Shown in pieces: positions 26,526-35,531 of a stretch of DNA of 49,221 nt. Both the position numbers and the translations under genes were made by a program. The notes beneath the pieces are model-generated. The model made no database searches. It had not been told where the DNA came from and saw only the letters and a list, made by a program, of their open reading frames with translations. Source of the stretch: an uncultured Alphaproteobacteria bacterium (GTDB taxonomy: Bacteria; Pseudomonadota; Alphaproteobacteria; UBA7985; CAJQQZ01); contig CAJQQZ010000099.1 of the NCBI GenBank assembly GCA_905480575.1, forward strand, positions 1 through 49,221. The letters run 5' to 3'. Each line of letters opens with the position of its first letter. Positions within the stretch are counted from its first letter, which is position 1.

Positions 26526-27664
26526 GAACTCTTTCCCTTCTTGAACGTAACCAAGGGCTTGAATGAAGCGATCGCAACGCCGAGACCGAAATTTTCGATA
26601 TCAGCGCGAACTTGATCGATTGCTTTGTAAGCTTTTGGCGCTTCCTCTAACAACAAGTTCTTGTCTGCGCAAACCACTCGGCCGCCGAAGGATGTGCGGA
26701 GCATTTGTGATCGAGCAGCTTTCTTGTTGCTGAAGCGACCGTGCATCGACCGACGGTCGTGCTTTCGGCCCGCCCCATGAGAGAGGGAAGCGAGAGACCT
26801 TTCAGCAGCACCGGTCGGTTTGAGGAGATAAGACAAAGCGTCCCGCGAACCAGCCAATGGAACCAACGGAATATTGGCTTTCGCGGCTCCCTTTCGATGA
26901 AGGAAGCCTTCGTTATGGTGTTCGATCAGGTTATGCGGTGAATCAGTTAGTAAGCGCCAGTCGGTGCCCAATACTTGGGCAGCACGGGAAGCGATTAACC
27001 GACGATTGAGGCTTGCCCAGTGAACCGCTTCGTCATGCCTGATCATATAGGCTGTGGTTTCTTCGCTTTTTGGATCTAACCCTTCCATCACAACATTGGA
27101 AACTGTTGAAAAGACTTCCTCGCCCAGGGTTCGCGATCCAGAGTGCACAAGAAGAAAGCGATCCCCCTTTTGTAGGTCATATTGAACGCAGATACCTTCA
27201 TCGAGAACTTCGTTCAATTCTTGAAGTTCGCAAAAATGATTGCCGCCGCCGATCGTTCCCATGGACGAGGGGAAAAGTGCACCTGATAGACCATGACCTT
27301 CCAGGTATTCCCTTGCATGCACCGGCGAAGAGCCTTCCAAAGATTGTAGGCGTTTGGCAGCTTTATCGACCTTCAGTTTTTTGCTGCCCTTGTCCAATGC
27401 AAAGAGCGACATACCGCATCCGATATCGTTGCCAATCAAATGAGGATGAATGTTTTTCGAAAGAACAGCGCAGCCGACAGGGCCATACTTTCCGGGATGA
27501 AGATCTGGAAAAGCAGCTACTCGTTTTACAGCGGGGTAGTTGAGTAAATGTGTGAGTTGATCTTCGGCTTTTCCTTCGATCCAAGCGGAAGAAGAATAGA
27601 ACTTTTGTATGATGCCTGCGCGATCATTATTGCGCGCGACATCACCTAGATGGGGATTGCCCAT
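26522..27664 (-). CDS. rtcB: RNA ligase, RtcB family (RtcB2 type, paired with PrfH)
   Basis: A 380-residue RNA 3'-phosphate/5'-OH ligase. Metal-site and guanylylation motifs are visible: [13 protein letters not shown] (with the metal Cys), [23 protein letters not shown] and [11 protein letters not shown] near the C-terminus, whose His is the expected GMP acceptor. The length is shorter than E. coli RtcB (~408) and fits the RtcB2 branch that occurs with prfH. No rtcA or rtcR lies nearby. The 27665-27944 gap upstream shows no recognisable gene and must hold the promoter. Confidence 0.93.
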   Translation of the reverse strand: MGNPHLGDVARNNDRAGIIQKFYSSSAWIEGKAEDQLTHLLNYPAVKRVAAFPDLHPGKYGPVGCAVLSKNIHPHLIGNDIGCGMSLFALDKGSKKLKVDKAAKRLQSLEGSSPVHAREYLEGHGLSGALFPSSMGTIGGGNHFCELQELNEVLDEGICVQYDLQKGDRFLLVHSGSRTLGEEVFSTVSNVVMEGLDPKSEETTAYMIRHDEAVHWASLNRRLIASRAAQVLGTDWRLLTDSPHNLIEHHNEGFLHRKGAAKANIPLVPLAGSRDALSYLLKPTGAAERSLASLSHGAGRKHDRRSMHGRFSNKKAARSQMLRTSFGGRVVCADKNLLLEEAPKAYKAIDQVRADIENFGLGVAIASFKPLVTFKKGKSS

Positions 27665-27944
27665 GGTATTTCACCTTAGTAAATATGAGGGAGCCTGCGC
27701 AGCGAAAAAGATCACGCACAGTGCAAGCCTGCCAAACTGCAAATGCAGTCAGGATTAAGCTCTGGCCCCTTGGGGCAAACGACCGATTGTCGGCATTTGA
27801 TTGCTCCGTTACTAAGTAGAAATTGAAACTTGCGGATCGCATGGCTTCTGTAAGACCCAGGGTTTCCTATAGAAATACGTCCAAAAAATGACGCCTCTCG
27901 TGGTGCGCAAATGCAATCCAGGTCTGTGATAAAGTAGTCACAAC

Positions 27945-29171
27945 TCAGCTCAATAAATCTTCCTCAAAAGGATAGTTTGATAAGAGCTCGTATCCATCAT
28001 CGGTTACCAAAACTTGTTGCTCGAGCTTCACACCATCACGCTCTCCGACCGCGCCCATATAGCTTTCAATACACAGCACCATGCCTGCCTCAATCACGCC
28101 GTCATAGGGTGTTGGACCTCTGAAAGGATAGTTGATGCGCGGGTATTCATCACACATTCCAACCGCATGGAGAATACAAGAGTAAGCGTTTTGCTGAAAT
28201 TCTTCGGGCACCGGATAGGACTGCTTTTGCAATTCAACAAAAGTGATGCCTGGTTTCACCAAAGCCATGTTGTGATGAACTTCGTCGTAAGCCAACCGAT
28301 AAAGCTCTTTCTGTCGTTTGGTAGGTTTGGCTGGGCCGCAATGCATAGTCCTGGAAATGTCGGCGAAATACCCAAATGGGCCAACCATATCGGTGTCGAA
28401 ACCGACGAGATCGCCAGATTCAATTCTGCGCGGGGAGGCTTCTTGGAGCCAAGGGTTGATGCGGTCACCGGAGGCCAACATACGCCCATCATGCCAATCG
28501 CCATCGTTGGCCAGGTTGGTGTAATTCAGCAAGCCCCAAAGCTGGACTTCCGACACACCAGGTTTGATGGCTTCTTTCAGCTTGGCGATGCCCAACTCAG
28601 CAACGTCAACGGCCCATTGTATGCAAGCGACCTCTTCGGCGGACTTGATAAGTCTTGCTTCTTCAGAAACAACCACACCATCGATGACTTCTAAGCCTCC
28701 TTGGAGCAGGGCTTGGGTGATGGTGGGATTGACGTATTCAACTGCCACCCGCCGGTTGTCTGTGCCCAATTCGCTGAGGTAATTGACGACATCATCCGCG
28801 AGTTTTCTAGCGGCATCAGCTAAGTTAAAACCGCCATCGAAGAAGGCTAATGCATGTCCCAGAATTGACCTGTCCACCCCAGGAGATGAGCCATAGGCTG
28901 CATGCATAACAGTCGGCCCTTCATCTTGCGGCACGAAGAGATAAGTCGAGGGGATATGGGATTGAAAGAGGCCATATGTGCGGTAGTCGACGGCATAGCG
29001 TAGTGACAAAGGACTGTGAAGCAGACACATAGCGGCGTCATGTTTCTTGAGGCAACCCTTGATGCGACCCACTCGATAGGCGTGAAGCTTGTCGAAATTT
29101 ATTTCCGGGAGTTCTTTGATCTTACTCAAATCACTCCATTCATCATTCATGACGAGTTGATCGGGGTGCAT
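27945..29171 (-). CDS. M24 family metallopeptidase-fold enzyme (DddP-like ligand set)
   Basis: A 408-residue pita-bread-fold protein with a creatinase-like N-terminal domain. Candidate metal ligands are D259 and D261 (FDTDMVG), D271 (YFADISRT), H335 (LHAVGMCD), E369 (LCIESYMG) and E383 (LEQQVLV). Plain aminopeptidase P has a single first Asp. The D-x-D pair and the 2/12/76-residue spacings match what I recall for the iron site of the DMSP lyase DddP, so a lyase or a small-molecule hydrolase is as likely as a peptidase. The gene follows the TRAP permease across a terminator-like hairpin. The ATG at 29150 is an alternative start; neither has a clear ribosome-binding site. Confidence 0.82.
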   Translation of the reverse strand: MHPDQLVMNDEWSDLSKIKELPEINFDKLHAYRVGRIKGCLKKHDAAMCLLHSPLSLRYAVDYRTYGLFQSHIPSTYLFVPQDEGPTVMHAAYGSSPGVDRSILGHALAFFDGGFNLADAARKLADDVVNYLSELGTDNRRVAVEYVNPTITQALLQGGLEVIDGVVVSEEARLIKSAEEVACIQWAVDVAELGIAKLKEAIKPGVSEVQLWGLLNYTNLANDGDWHDGRMLASGDRINPWLQEASPRRIESGDLVGFDTDMVGPFGYFADISRTMHCGPAKPTKRQKELYRLAYDEVHHNMALVKPGITFVELQKQSYPVPEEFQQNAYSCILHAVGMCDEYPRINYPFRGPTPYDGVIEAGMVLCIESYMGAVGERDGVKLEQQVLVTDDGYELLSNYPFEEDLLS

Positions 29172-29173
29172 AG

Positions 29174-29208
29174 AAAAAGCGGCCTTAGAAATTGTTTTCT
29201 AAAACCGC
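29174..29208 (-). terminator. Rho-independent terminator/attenuator after dctM
   Basis: On the minus strand a 13-bp stem (29196-29208 pairing with 29179-29191, two G-U pairs) with a 4-base loop is followed directly by TTTTT. It ends three bases before the first possible start of the M24 gene. It should reduce readthrough from the TRAP operon into the M24 gene. Confidence 0.75.
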
Positions 29209-29243
29209 CTTAACTCAGTTTTCCCGGTTTGAATAGAGCAAAG

Positions 29244-30554
29244 CTATCTGGGTCCTTGTCTCATGTTTTCTGGCAACCAAGTGGCGAGTTCTGGCCAAGC
29301 GACAAGGATCACCACCATAAGAACCATTAGCAACACCATCGGGATGGCTGTCTTGGCGATGTAGGAAATCTCATGCTTCGTCATGCCTTGGAGTACGAAC
29401 AGGTTGAAACCGATGGGCGGCGTTACTTGAGCCATTTCAACAACAACAACAATGAAGATGCCGAACCAAATGACATCAATGCCTGCAGCTCTGATCATAG
29501 GCTCAACAATGGCCATGGTGAGAACAACGGAAGAGATTCCATCCAAGAACATACCTAATACGATATAGAATATGGTGAGGGCAGCTATCAACACGATGGG
29601 AGACAATCCCATTTCGTCAATCCAGGCGGCAAGTGCTCTTGGCAAACCAGTGAAACCCATGGCCAAGGACAGGAAGGAGGCCCCCATAAGAATGAGTGCA
29701 ATCATGGCCGAAGTTCTGGTGGCACCCATGAGTGATGTAGTGAAAGTTTCCCAGCTGAGTGAGCGTTGCATAGCGGCAAGCCCCAATGCACCAACGACAC
29801 CAACAGCGGCGGCTTCGGTTGCCGTCGCCCAACCGAAATACATGGATCCGATAACCGCGAAAACCAAAGCCAGCACAGGTATCAAAAAGCGGCTTTCTTT
29901 GAACATTTCAGTCAAACTCATAGCCGGTTCAGGCGCTGGCCGTTGGTCCTTTTTGATGAAGTGCCAACCCACAATGTAAGCCATGAACAGACCTGCTAGA
30001 ACAAGGCCAGGTAGAATCCCAGCCATGAAGAGCTTGGTGATCGACTCGTTGATGGTCACGCCATAAACGATCAATGTTAGAGAGGGTGGAATCATCAAAC
30101 CGAGTGTAGCGGCACCGGCCAGTGTTCCAATGATCATGTACTCAGGATATCCGCGTTGGCGCAGCTCCGGGATCGACATTTTGCCCACTGTTGTCAGAGT
30201 GGCAGCGGAAGAACCGGAAACTGCCGCGAAGATCGTGCAACCGGCAATGTTCGTATGCAACAATCCACCGGGCAGCCAGCGCATCCACGGAGCCAAGCCC
30301 CGAAACATGTCTTCCGATAATCGCGTTCGATAAAGTATTTCACCCATCCATATAAAGAGGGGCAAGGCGGTGAGTGTCCAACTGGAAGCACCAGTCCAGA
30401 TGGTCGTGATCATAGCGTCGCCAGCGGGCCTGGATGTGAACAATTCCATGCCGACCCAGGCGACGCCCATCAAAGCGAGGCCGATCCAAACAGAGCCACC
30501 TAGCAAGGCAAAGAGTACAAAGAGGAATATCAGCGTTGCATATAGTTCGGTCAT
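29244..30554 (-). CDS. dctM: TRAP transporter large permease (DctM)
   Basis: A 436-residue inner-membrane protein with about twelve hydrophobic segments, the size and pattern of DctM. The start is the ATG at 30554 (MTELYATLIFL...), which overlaps the dctQ stop by four bases (ATGA). A longer frame from 30710 would simply overlay dctQ. Family signatures include AAVSGSSAATLTTVGKMSIPEL and LGLMIPPSLTLIVYG. DctM forms the Na+-driven channel for the substrate delivered by DctP. A strong terminator-like hairpin follows the gene. Confidence 0.95.
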   Translation of the reverse strand: MTELYATLIFLFVLFALLGGSVWIGLALMGVAWVGMELFTSRPAGDAMITTIWTGASSWTLTALPLFIWMGEILYRTRLSEDMFRGLAPWMRWLPGGLLHTNIAGCTIFAAVSGSSAATLTTVGKMSIPELRQRGYPEYMIIGTLAGAATLGLMIPPSLTLIVYGVTINESITKLFMAGILPGLVLAGLFMAYIVGWHFIKKDQRPAPEPAMSLTEMFKESRFLIPVLALVFAVIGSMYFGWATATEAAAVGVVGALGLAAMQRSLSWETFTTSLMGATRTSAMIALILMGASFLSLAMGFTGLPRALAAWIDEMGLSPIVLIAALTIFYIVLGMFLDGISSVVLTMAIVEPMIRAAGIDVIWFGIFIVVVVEMAQVTPPIGFNLFVLQGMTKHEISYIAKTAIPMVLLMVLMVVILVAWPELATWLPENMRQGPR

Positions 30555-31264
30555 TCGACGGCCTCCCCCTTGATCGGGCTTTCGCTGTTGACCATGAGGC
30601 GGGATAAACAATCCCACAAGGCAATGGCGAGCAATATTGTACCAATAGACATGGGCAGCTGTGGTAACCAGACAGGTGTATAGACCCAGCCATCGCCAGT
30701 GGATGCCCACATCTCAGCCCACTTGGTGGGCGAGGTCTTGAACATTCCAAAGAAGGTGATGACCCAGTCAGGGACCATATCCTGGCCTTGTGTTCTGTCG
30801 CCAATCATTCGAGAGACAAAGTTAGTCTTGATCGCGAAACGCGCGAAATAGGTCGCGGTCACAGCGGCAATCAACAGTGCTAATGCATCGAGCCATAGGG
30901 CTGTGAAGCGGTTCATGTTGAGAAAAATGGAGACCCGAATGTGAGCGCCTCTTGTGAGCGCTTGAGCAAGGGCAAAGAATGAGGCCGCTGCCATGGCGTA
31001 GCCAGCGAATTCCGTTGACCCTTGAAAGGGAATGCCCGTCCACCTTGTGAACATTTGCGTCACGATGATCAACAAAATGGTGATCAAGAAAAGTGCAGAT
31101 ATGATTCCACCAAAGAAGTAGAGGCGATCCAGGATGCGCCAAACAGGACTCAGGATTGATCTGGCAGTTGGTCGGAATAGCCGACAAAGAACGATTATGG
31201 CGGTGGGGATGACGAACAGCCAAGCCCAAAGAGGAAGGCCCAAAAAAGGTGCCCAGTTGCTCAT
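30551..31264 (-). CDS. dctQ: TRAP transporter small permease (DctQ)
   Basis: A 237-residue membrane protein, somewhat longer than a typical DctQ (~170-200). It has about four to five hydrophobic segments and the family-typical QMFTRWTGIPFQGSTEFAGYAMAAASFFALAQAL region, quoted here only in part (TGIPFQGSTEFAGY). It pairs with DctM in the membrane. It is translationally coupled to dctM by an ATGA overlap and separated from dctP by a hairpin terminator. Longer DctQ forms occur with transporters for larger or less polar substrates, but the substrate here is unknown. Confidence 0.92.
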   Translation of the reverse strand: MSNWAPFLGLPLWAWLFVIPTAIIVLCRLFRPTARSILSPVWRILDRLYFFGGIISALFLITILLIIVTQMFTRWTGIPFQGSTEFAGYAMAAASFFALAQALTRGAHIRVSIFLNMNRFTALWLDALALLIAAVTATYFARFAIKTNFVSRMIGDRTQGQDMVPDWVITFFGMFKTSPTKWAEMWASTGDGWVYTPVWLPQLPMSIGTILLAIALWDCLSRLMVNSESPIKGEAVE

Positions 31265-31303
31265 GGTTTAATACTCGTAGAAATGTCGCTATGAAAAGAT
31301 CCT

Positions 31304-31339
31304 AAAAAGAAAAGGCCTCCTCAAAAAAGAGAGGAGGCC
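31304..31339 (-). terminator. Intergenic terminator/attenuator between dctP and dctQ
   Basis: GGCCTCCTC (31314-31322) pairs with GAGGAGGCC (31331-31339), an exact 9-bp stem. On the minus strand it is followed by TTTTCTTTTT. Its position between dctP and dctQM suits partial termination, giving more binding protein than permease. Confidence 0.85.
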
Positions 31340-31346
31340 ACTTCGA

Positions 31347-32330
31347 TTACATTGCGTTGTAAGCGTCGACGATAGCCTGACCTTCAGCGCCAGTTGTTGC
31401 CAACCAATCGGCCTGCATCTTAGCACCGATGGTCTTTAGCTCGGCTAGGAACTCAGGACCAGCATCTGTCACTGTCATGCCGTTGGCTTCCAACTGCTCA
31501 AAGTACCAGTCGGCGAGCTCCGCTGATTTCGCAGCACAAGCAGCACCTGTTTCATCAGCGGCTTTAGTGATCGCAGCCTGGACGTCGGCATCAAGGCCTG
31601 CCCAAGCAGCAGAGTTTACCATGACATAGTTGCGTGGCAACCAAGCGTTGACTTTGTAGTAATGTGTGAGGTGTTCCCAAACCTTGCGGTCATATCCTGT
31701 AGAACCAGAAGAAATGAAGGCTTCAGCAACACCAGTGGCCAGTGCCTGGCTCAATTCCGCCGCTTCAACCTGAACTGGGAGCATGCCGAGTTCTTCAGCA
31801 AATGTTGCTGTTGTTGAGTTGTAAGAACGGAACTTAACGCCTTGAGTATCGGCGCTGGAATTGACTTCTTTCTTGAAGTAGAAGCCCTGACCTGGCCATG
31901 GACAGGTGTAAAGTGCAGTTAGGTTTTGGCCGGCGAGAGCTGCGTTAACTGTGTCTTTTGCGGCTGCCCAAAGCTTGTCACCATCTTCATAAGTTGTGGC
32001 CAAGAAAGGCTGGTTGTCCCATGCAAGGATTGGTAGTTCGTTTGCATGTGCGGACATGAAACGCTCACCAATTGGGGCTTGGCCTGTTTGGATTGCACGC
32101 TTGATTTCACCACCTTTGAAGAGTGAACCACCTGGGTGCACGGTAATATCCATCTTGCCGCCGGAATATTCTCTCACTTTATCAGCAAAGATAACGCCGT
32201 GCTCTGAGTGGAAGTTAGTGGCGGAATATGCCATCGGCATGTCCCACTTCTGCGCGGATGCGAGGCTGGCGCTGCCTACGATCGCAATGGCGGTACCGGC
32301 TGCAAGTGTTACTAGTTTTGTGATTTTCAT
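31347..32330 (-). CDS. dctP: TRAP transporter substrate-binding protein (DctP)
   Basis: A 327-residue periplasmic binding protein with a clear Sec signal peptide (AAGTAIAIVGSASLASA before QKWDM). The DctP fold is supported by the HPGGSLFKGGEIKRAIQTGQ region and GVKFRSYNSTT, where the conserved Arg binds a carboxylate in this family. The substrate therefore probably carries a carboxyl group. The last ~20 residues are normal for the family. It leads the dctPQM run; 148 bp upstream ends the 2OG-type oxygenase on the same strand, so a promoter in that gap or readthrough are both possible. Confidence 0.94.
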   Translation of the reverse strand: MKITKLVTLAAGTAIAIVGSASLASAQKWDMPMAYSATNFHSEHGVIFADKVREYSGGKMDITVHPGGSLFKGGEIKRAIQTGQAPIGERFMSAHANELPILAWDNQPFLATTYEDGDKLWAAAKDTVNAALAGQNLTALYTCPWPGQGFYFKKEVNSSADTQGVKFRSYNSTTATFAEELGMLPVQVEAAELSQALATGVAEAFISSGSTGYDRKVWEHLTHYYKVNAWLPRNYVMVNSAAWAGLDADVQAAITKAADETGAACAAKSAELADWYFEQLEANGMTVTDAGPEFLAELKTIGAKMQADWLATTGAEGQAIVDAYNAM

Positions 32331-32478
32331 TTGGATCTCCCTGAAGAATGTTGACCACTATCAGCTCAGATGTGAGCGATAGAACCCTTTCGCAGTATTG
32401 TCTGCTGACGTGAAGGTGAAGAGTTTCACCCAATTAGTCAACCATCACATAGGGCTAAATTGGATAAAACAAGTCGCT

Positions 32479-33474
32479 TTATTCGCGCTTTTTATAGTGG
32501 GAGAAGTTTCGTTTATTGCGGCTAGCTATATGTTCGCCTGCTGTGATCGGCGGGAAGATAGCGGCCTTCTCCGAGATCCCCATCTCCTTCGGGTCGACAA
32601 CTGCGTCGCTGGAAGGATCATAAAAAATGGGGATCGAGAAACGAGCTTTGTTTGAGCGATTGATCACACGATGTTTGGTTGAAACCAGTCGCTTGTTTGT
32701 CCAGCGCTCAAGCAGATCACCGATATTGCAAACAAAAGTGCCTGGGATTGGCGGTGCTTCAATCCAGTCTCCTGCCAAGTTTTGAACCTGCAGACCACCA
32801 AGGCTGTCCTGCATTAAAATAGTGAGAGCGCCGAAATCGGAATGGGCGGCGGCGCCAAAGCGCTCAACTGCTTCGTCCCCTAATTGGCTGGGTGGGTAGA
32901 AGACCAATTGACCACGCGTTAAAGGTTTTTTGTATCGGGATTTGAAGAAATTAGAATCTTGCCCCAACCCTACGGCGATGGCTGATAAGAGTCGATCACC
33001 CAGTTCTACGACCTGATGATAGTAGGGCAGGAGGTCGGGTTTTAGAGTAGGCGCTACTTGATCCGGCCAGAGGTTAGGCCTGACAAGAGGTAACCCGGCG
33101 GCGACGTCAGGATCATTGGCTTCAACGTCCCACCCCCAAAAGAAAACTTCTTTGGCATCGTGGGTTTTGGAACCTTCCAAGTTCGACAACCCTTGGGCCA
33201 TCCAACCACGTTGGTCCTGGTTTACAGCAATGGTTGCCTTTTTCTCCTCCGGTAGGGCAAAGAAATCACGAGAGGCCTGGAACGCCTGATCAATCAAGGT
33301 CTCGGCGATCCCGTGGTCCTTTACATAAAAGAAACCGCTGATGGTCGCCGCATCAATGATCTGGCTTGCGACTTGCTCTTTGTTGCTTTGGTTCGAAGAG
33401 CCTAAAGCCGAAACGGAAATAATTGGAATTTCAGACCAGCTGGTCTTTTGAGCAGTCGCAAAGTCTTGGGTCAT
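32479..33474 (-). CDS. Isopenicillin-N-synthase-like 2OG/Fe(II)-dependent oxygenase
   Basis: A 331-residue cytoplasmic oxygenase. The N-terminal DIOX_N region (IPIISVSAL..., GFFYVKDHGI) is followed by the jelly roll. Fe(II) ligands are the HSD of AAHSDFGALT and the His of STKHRVIN; the 2OG-carboxylate motif is RFSIP (R-x-S). It could hydroxylate or demethylate a small molecule. The ATG lies one base after the stop of the sulfotransferase gene, so both belong to the same operon, which also has a Rieske oxygenase at its head. The two oxygenases in one operon suggest successive oxidations of one substrate. Confidence 0.9.
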   Translation of the reverse strand: MTQDFATAQKTSWSEIPIISVSALGSSNQSNKEQVASQIIDAATISGFFYVKDHGIAETLIDQAFQASRDFFALPEEKKATIAVNQDQRGWMAQGLSNLEGSKTHDAKEVFFWGWDVEANDPDVAAGLPLVRPNLWPDQVAPTLKPDLLPYYHQVVELGDRLLSAIAVGLGQDSNFFKSRYKKPLTRGQLVFYPPSQLGDEAVERFGAAAHSDFGALTILMQDSLGGLQVQNLAGDWIEAPPIPGTFVCNIGDLLERWTNKRLVSTKHRVINRSNKARFSIPIFYDPSSDAVVDPKEMGISEKAAIFPPITAGEHIASRNKRNFSHYKKRE

Positions 33475-33475
33475 T

Positions 33476-34246
33476 TTAGACCTGAATCCTGTGTTGTCGC
33501 AAGGCGTTATAGTGTTCCAAGAATTCGGGATAGAACGCCTGCAAGCCTGAAGGAAGGGCAGAAACGTCGACGTCTTTTCTTGGCTGCGCTTTTAGTCCAT
33601 CTGAATTCTTGAGCGACTCATGCCAGATTGAATCGTCGTTGTCGTACCAAAGCACTTCAGCGCGACAGCCTGGGTCCCAGGTGAGGGCGCTTTCAATGTA
33701 GGGAACACCGATTGCGCTGCAATAAGCCTCCGCCATTGATGGGGGATCAGCGAGCAAGTCGTCGCTGTCAATAACAACAGGTGCTTGGCCCGTCCTTGCC
33801 TTTAACAAATCAAAAAGTTGGCGCTGGGGTTCGAAAGAGATTTCGTGGGCTTCAAATCCGCTGTCTGTTCGACCGGCCTTCAGGTAAGACTTGTGAAGTG
33901 ACGTCAAAACTTTCGCTGGATCGCGGATAAGAAAAGAGTGTTGAAATGTGTTGAGAAAATCATCGGTCCAAAGATGATCACAGTGATGGGGCATGTCTTT
34001 CAAAAAAACTGCCCTCGTCTCTGCGGCTTTCTGCAGCCGATCAATCACCGCTTGAAAAGTGAGGTCTTGCTTTCGACGGCCCGGTGGGGCTGGCCTCGGC
34101 GCTCTGGCTTCCGGCCCTTGATACCAGGCCTCACCAAAGGGTTCGTGAAAACAAGCCATGTCACCGCGCATCCGCATCATCCATTCGGAGGCGGTTGAAG
34201 TAGACCGTGGTGTTGCCCAGAGCGCGTATAGAGGATAGTTCGCCAT
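33476..34246 (-). CDS. Sulfotransferase-family protein
   Basis: A 256-residue protein with the 5'-phosphosulfate-binding P-loop at its N-terminus (LWATPRSTSTASEWMM, around residues 9-24). It also has the LIRDPAKVLTSLHKSY motif of the 3'-phosphate-binding region. By family it would transfer sulfate from PAPS to a hydroxyl or amine, but bacterial members of this size are often uncharacterised and the acceptor is unknown. Its ATG directly abuts the stop of the Rieske gene (TAA then ATG) and its own stop is one base from the next start. That makes it the middle gene of a very tight operon. Confidence 0.85.
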   Translation of the reverse strand: MANYPLYALWATPRSTSTASEWMMRMRGDMACFHEPFGEAWYQGPEARAPRPAPPGRRKQDLTFQAVIDRLQKAAETRAVFLKDMPHHCDHLWTDDFLNTFQHSFLIRDPAKVLTSLHKSYLKAGRTDSGFEAHEISFEPQRQLFDLLKARTGQAPVVIDSDDLLADPPSMAEAYCSAIGVPYIESALTWDPGCRAEVLWYDNDDSIWHESLKNSDGLKAQPRKDVDVSALPSGLQAFYPEFLEHYNALRQHRIQV

Positions 34247-35431
34247 TTAGGCCTCTATGATTTTTTCGACAATACGACGCCCAAACTGATGGGTTGGATC
34301 TTCCCAGTGCGGTGACAAACGGCCACCATCGTAAGCAGGCGAGAGGCGGCCTTCTTGCAACAACTCAAGCATGCCGATGTCTTCGCGGTTGAGATCATCC
34401 CACATCTTCATAACGGCTTCTCTCGGTTCTTTGTAGATGTCGGATGTGGCAGCCTCCCCAATCAGGAAGACGTGCAGTTCTTCCCGGGTTTTGTTAGGCG
34501 CGATTGGATAAGAGACTAGAAGTGTAAACTGGTCAGGAAAGACTTCGGCAGCAAAGTGAGGAAAGGCCAGGAACCAAAGGCCGCGTTTGGCGTCATCTTC
34601 TGGCAGATCTGGATAATGAGGAAGTCCATCGCCTCGGCCTTCTTCTATCTCTGGAAAAATATAGTCGTTGTAAAAAACGTGGTCGTCCCATTCGCCAGAC
34701 CAACGCACGTTCATGGGTGCGAATTTCAGCAGTTTTGGATGGACAGCAAAGACGTGATAGCCTTCCATATAGTTCTCATAAACCAGCTTCCAATTGGCAT
34801 CGACTTCAAAGTCAATTTTGCCAGCCCAGCGGATCGAGGAATAGTCGTAATTTTTGGTTCGGTTGAGCATTGGCCTTAGCCAATCGAGAAGTGGCTCAGC
34901 AGTGCCGGAAACGTTGACGAAGATACAACCATTCCAGGTTTCACATCGGGCTTCAACCAGATCTAGCTTCGGTCCGCCACCGTCCTCAAAACGATCAATT
35001 TGATCAGCGCCGCTGAAATGAGGACGGGCACGGAGCTTACCATTCAAGCCATAGTTCCAAGCGTGATAAGGGCAAGTGAAAGAGGCTTTACGGCAGGGTT
35101 TTGTGACGAGCTTAGCGCCTCGATGGCGGCAAACGTTATGAAGCGCGCGAACGGAACCGTCCTGATCTCTAACAATGACTAGAGGCGCACCACCAATTGA
35201 TAGAGGCTTCATGTCGCCGTTCTCTGGAATTTCCGCTTCAGCTCCAGCGAAAACCCATGATTTTTGGAAAACGTGCTCCTGCTCAAGCTTCAACCAGTCC
35301 TCGGACCAATAAGCAGCATTAGGCAAACCCGAAGCTTCTTCGATTGGCGCGAAGGTTTGTTCGAAGCCTTCTTCGCCCAGCAGAACCTTAACTTTCTCAA
35401 CCATTTTAGGATCGTGATTGAATGCGTCCAT
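34247..35431 (-). CDS. Rieske non-haem iron oxygenase, alpha subunit (quaternary-amine type)
   Basis: About 394 residues from the ATG at 35431; a TTG at 35458 is an alternative. The Rieske centre is C101-x-H103 and C120-x2-H123 (CRHRG, CPYHAW). The mononuclear iron site follows in NWKLVYENYMEGYHVFAVH, with H226 and H231. The bridging residue is Glu (MEGYH) rather than Asp, as I recall for carnitine monooxygenase CntA. The similarity overall is to choline/betaine-type (GbcA-like) enzymes. It should monooxygenate a methylated or quaternary amine; no dedicated reductase lies next to it. It is divergent from the DMGDH-like gene at 35532, which could take the demethylated product. Confidence 0.9.
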   Translation of the reverse strand: MDAFNHDPKMVEKVKVLLGEEGFEQTFAPIEEASGLPNAAYWSEDWLKLEQEHVFQKSWVFAGAEAEIPENGDMKPLSIGGAPLVIVRDQDGSVRALHNVCRHRGAKLVTKPCRKASFTCPYHAWNYGLNGKLRARPHFSGADQIDRFEDGGGPKLDLVEARCETWNGCIFVNVSGTAEPLLDWLRPMLNRTKNYDYSSIRWAGKIDFEVDANWKLVYENYMEGYHVFAVHPKLLKFAPMNVRWSGEWDDHVFYNDYIFPEIEEGRGDGLPHYPDLPEDDAKRGLWFLAFPHFAAEVFPDQFTLLVSYPIAPNKTREELHVFLIGEAATSDIYKEPREAVMKMWDDLNREDIGMLELLQEGRLSPAYDGGRLSPHWEDPTHQFGRRIVEKIIEA

Positions 35432-35531
35432 GGCTTGCACCCATTTTAGTCTTGCCAACTTTTGTTTTTTTACGTTGGATGAAAAATCAAAAAGGTCAAT
35501 TGAAATCTGACCAGACTATCAGAGGATCCCT

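Noticed and set aside
27925-27942. CRP-like site TGTGA-N8-TCACA
   Set aside because: The spacer is 8 rather than 6 bases and it lies just downstream of the M24 stop, not in a clear promoter.
27665-27944. A small RNA or tRNA gene upstream of rtcB
   Set aside because: No cloverleaf or strong structure could be found by eye; only weak short repeats are present.
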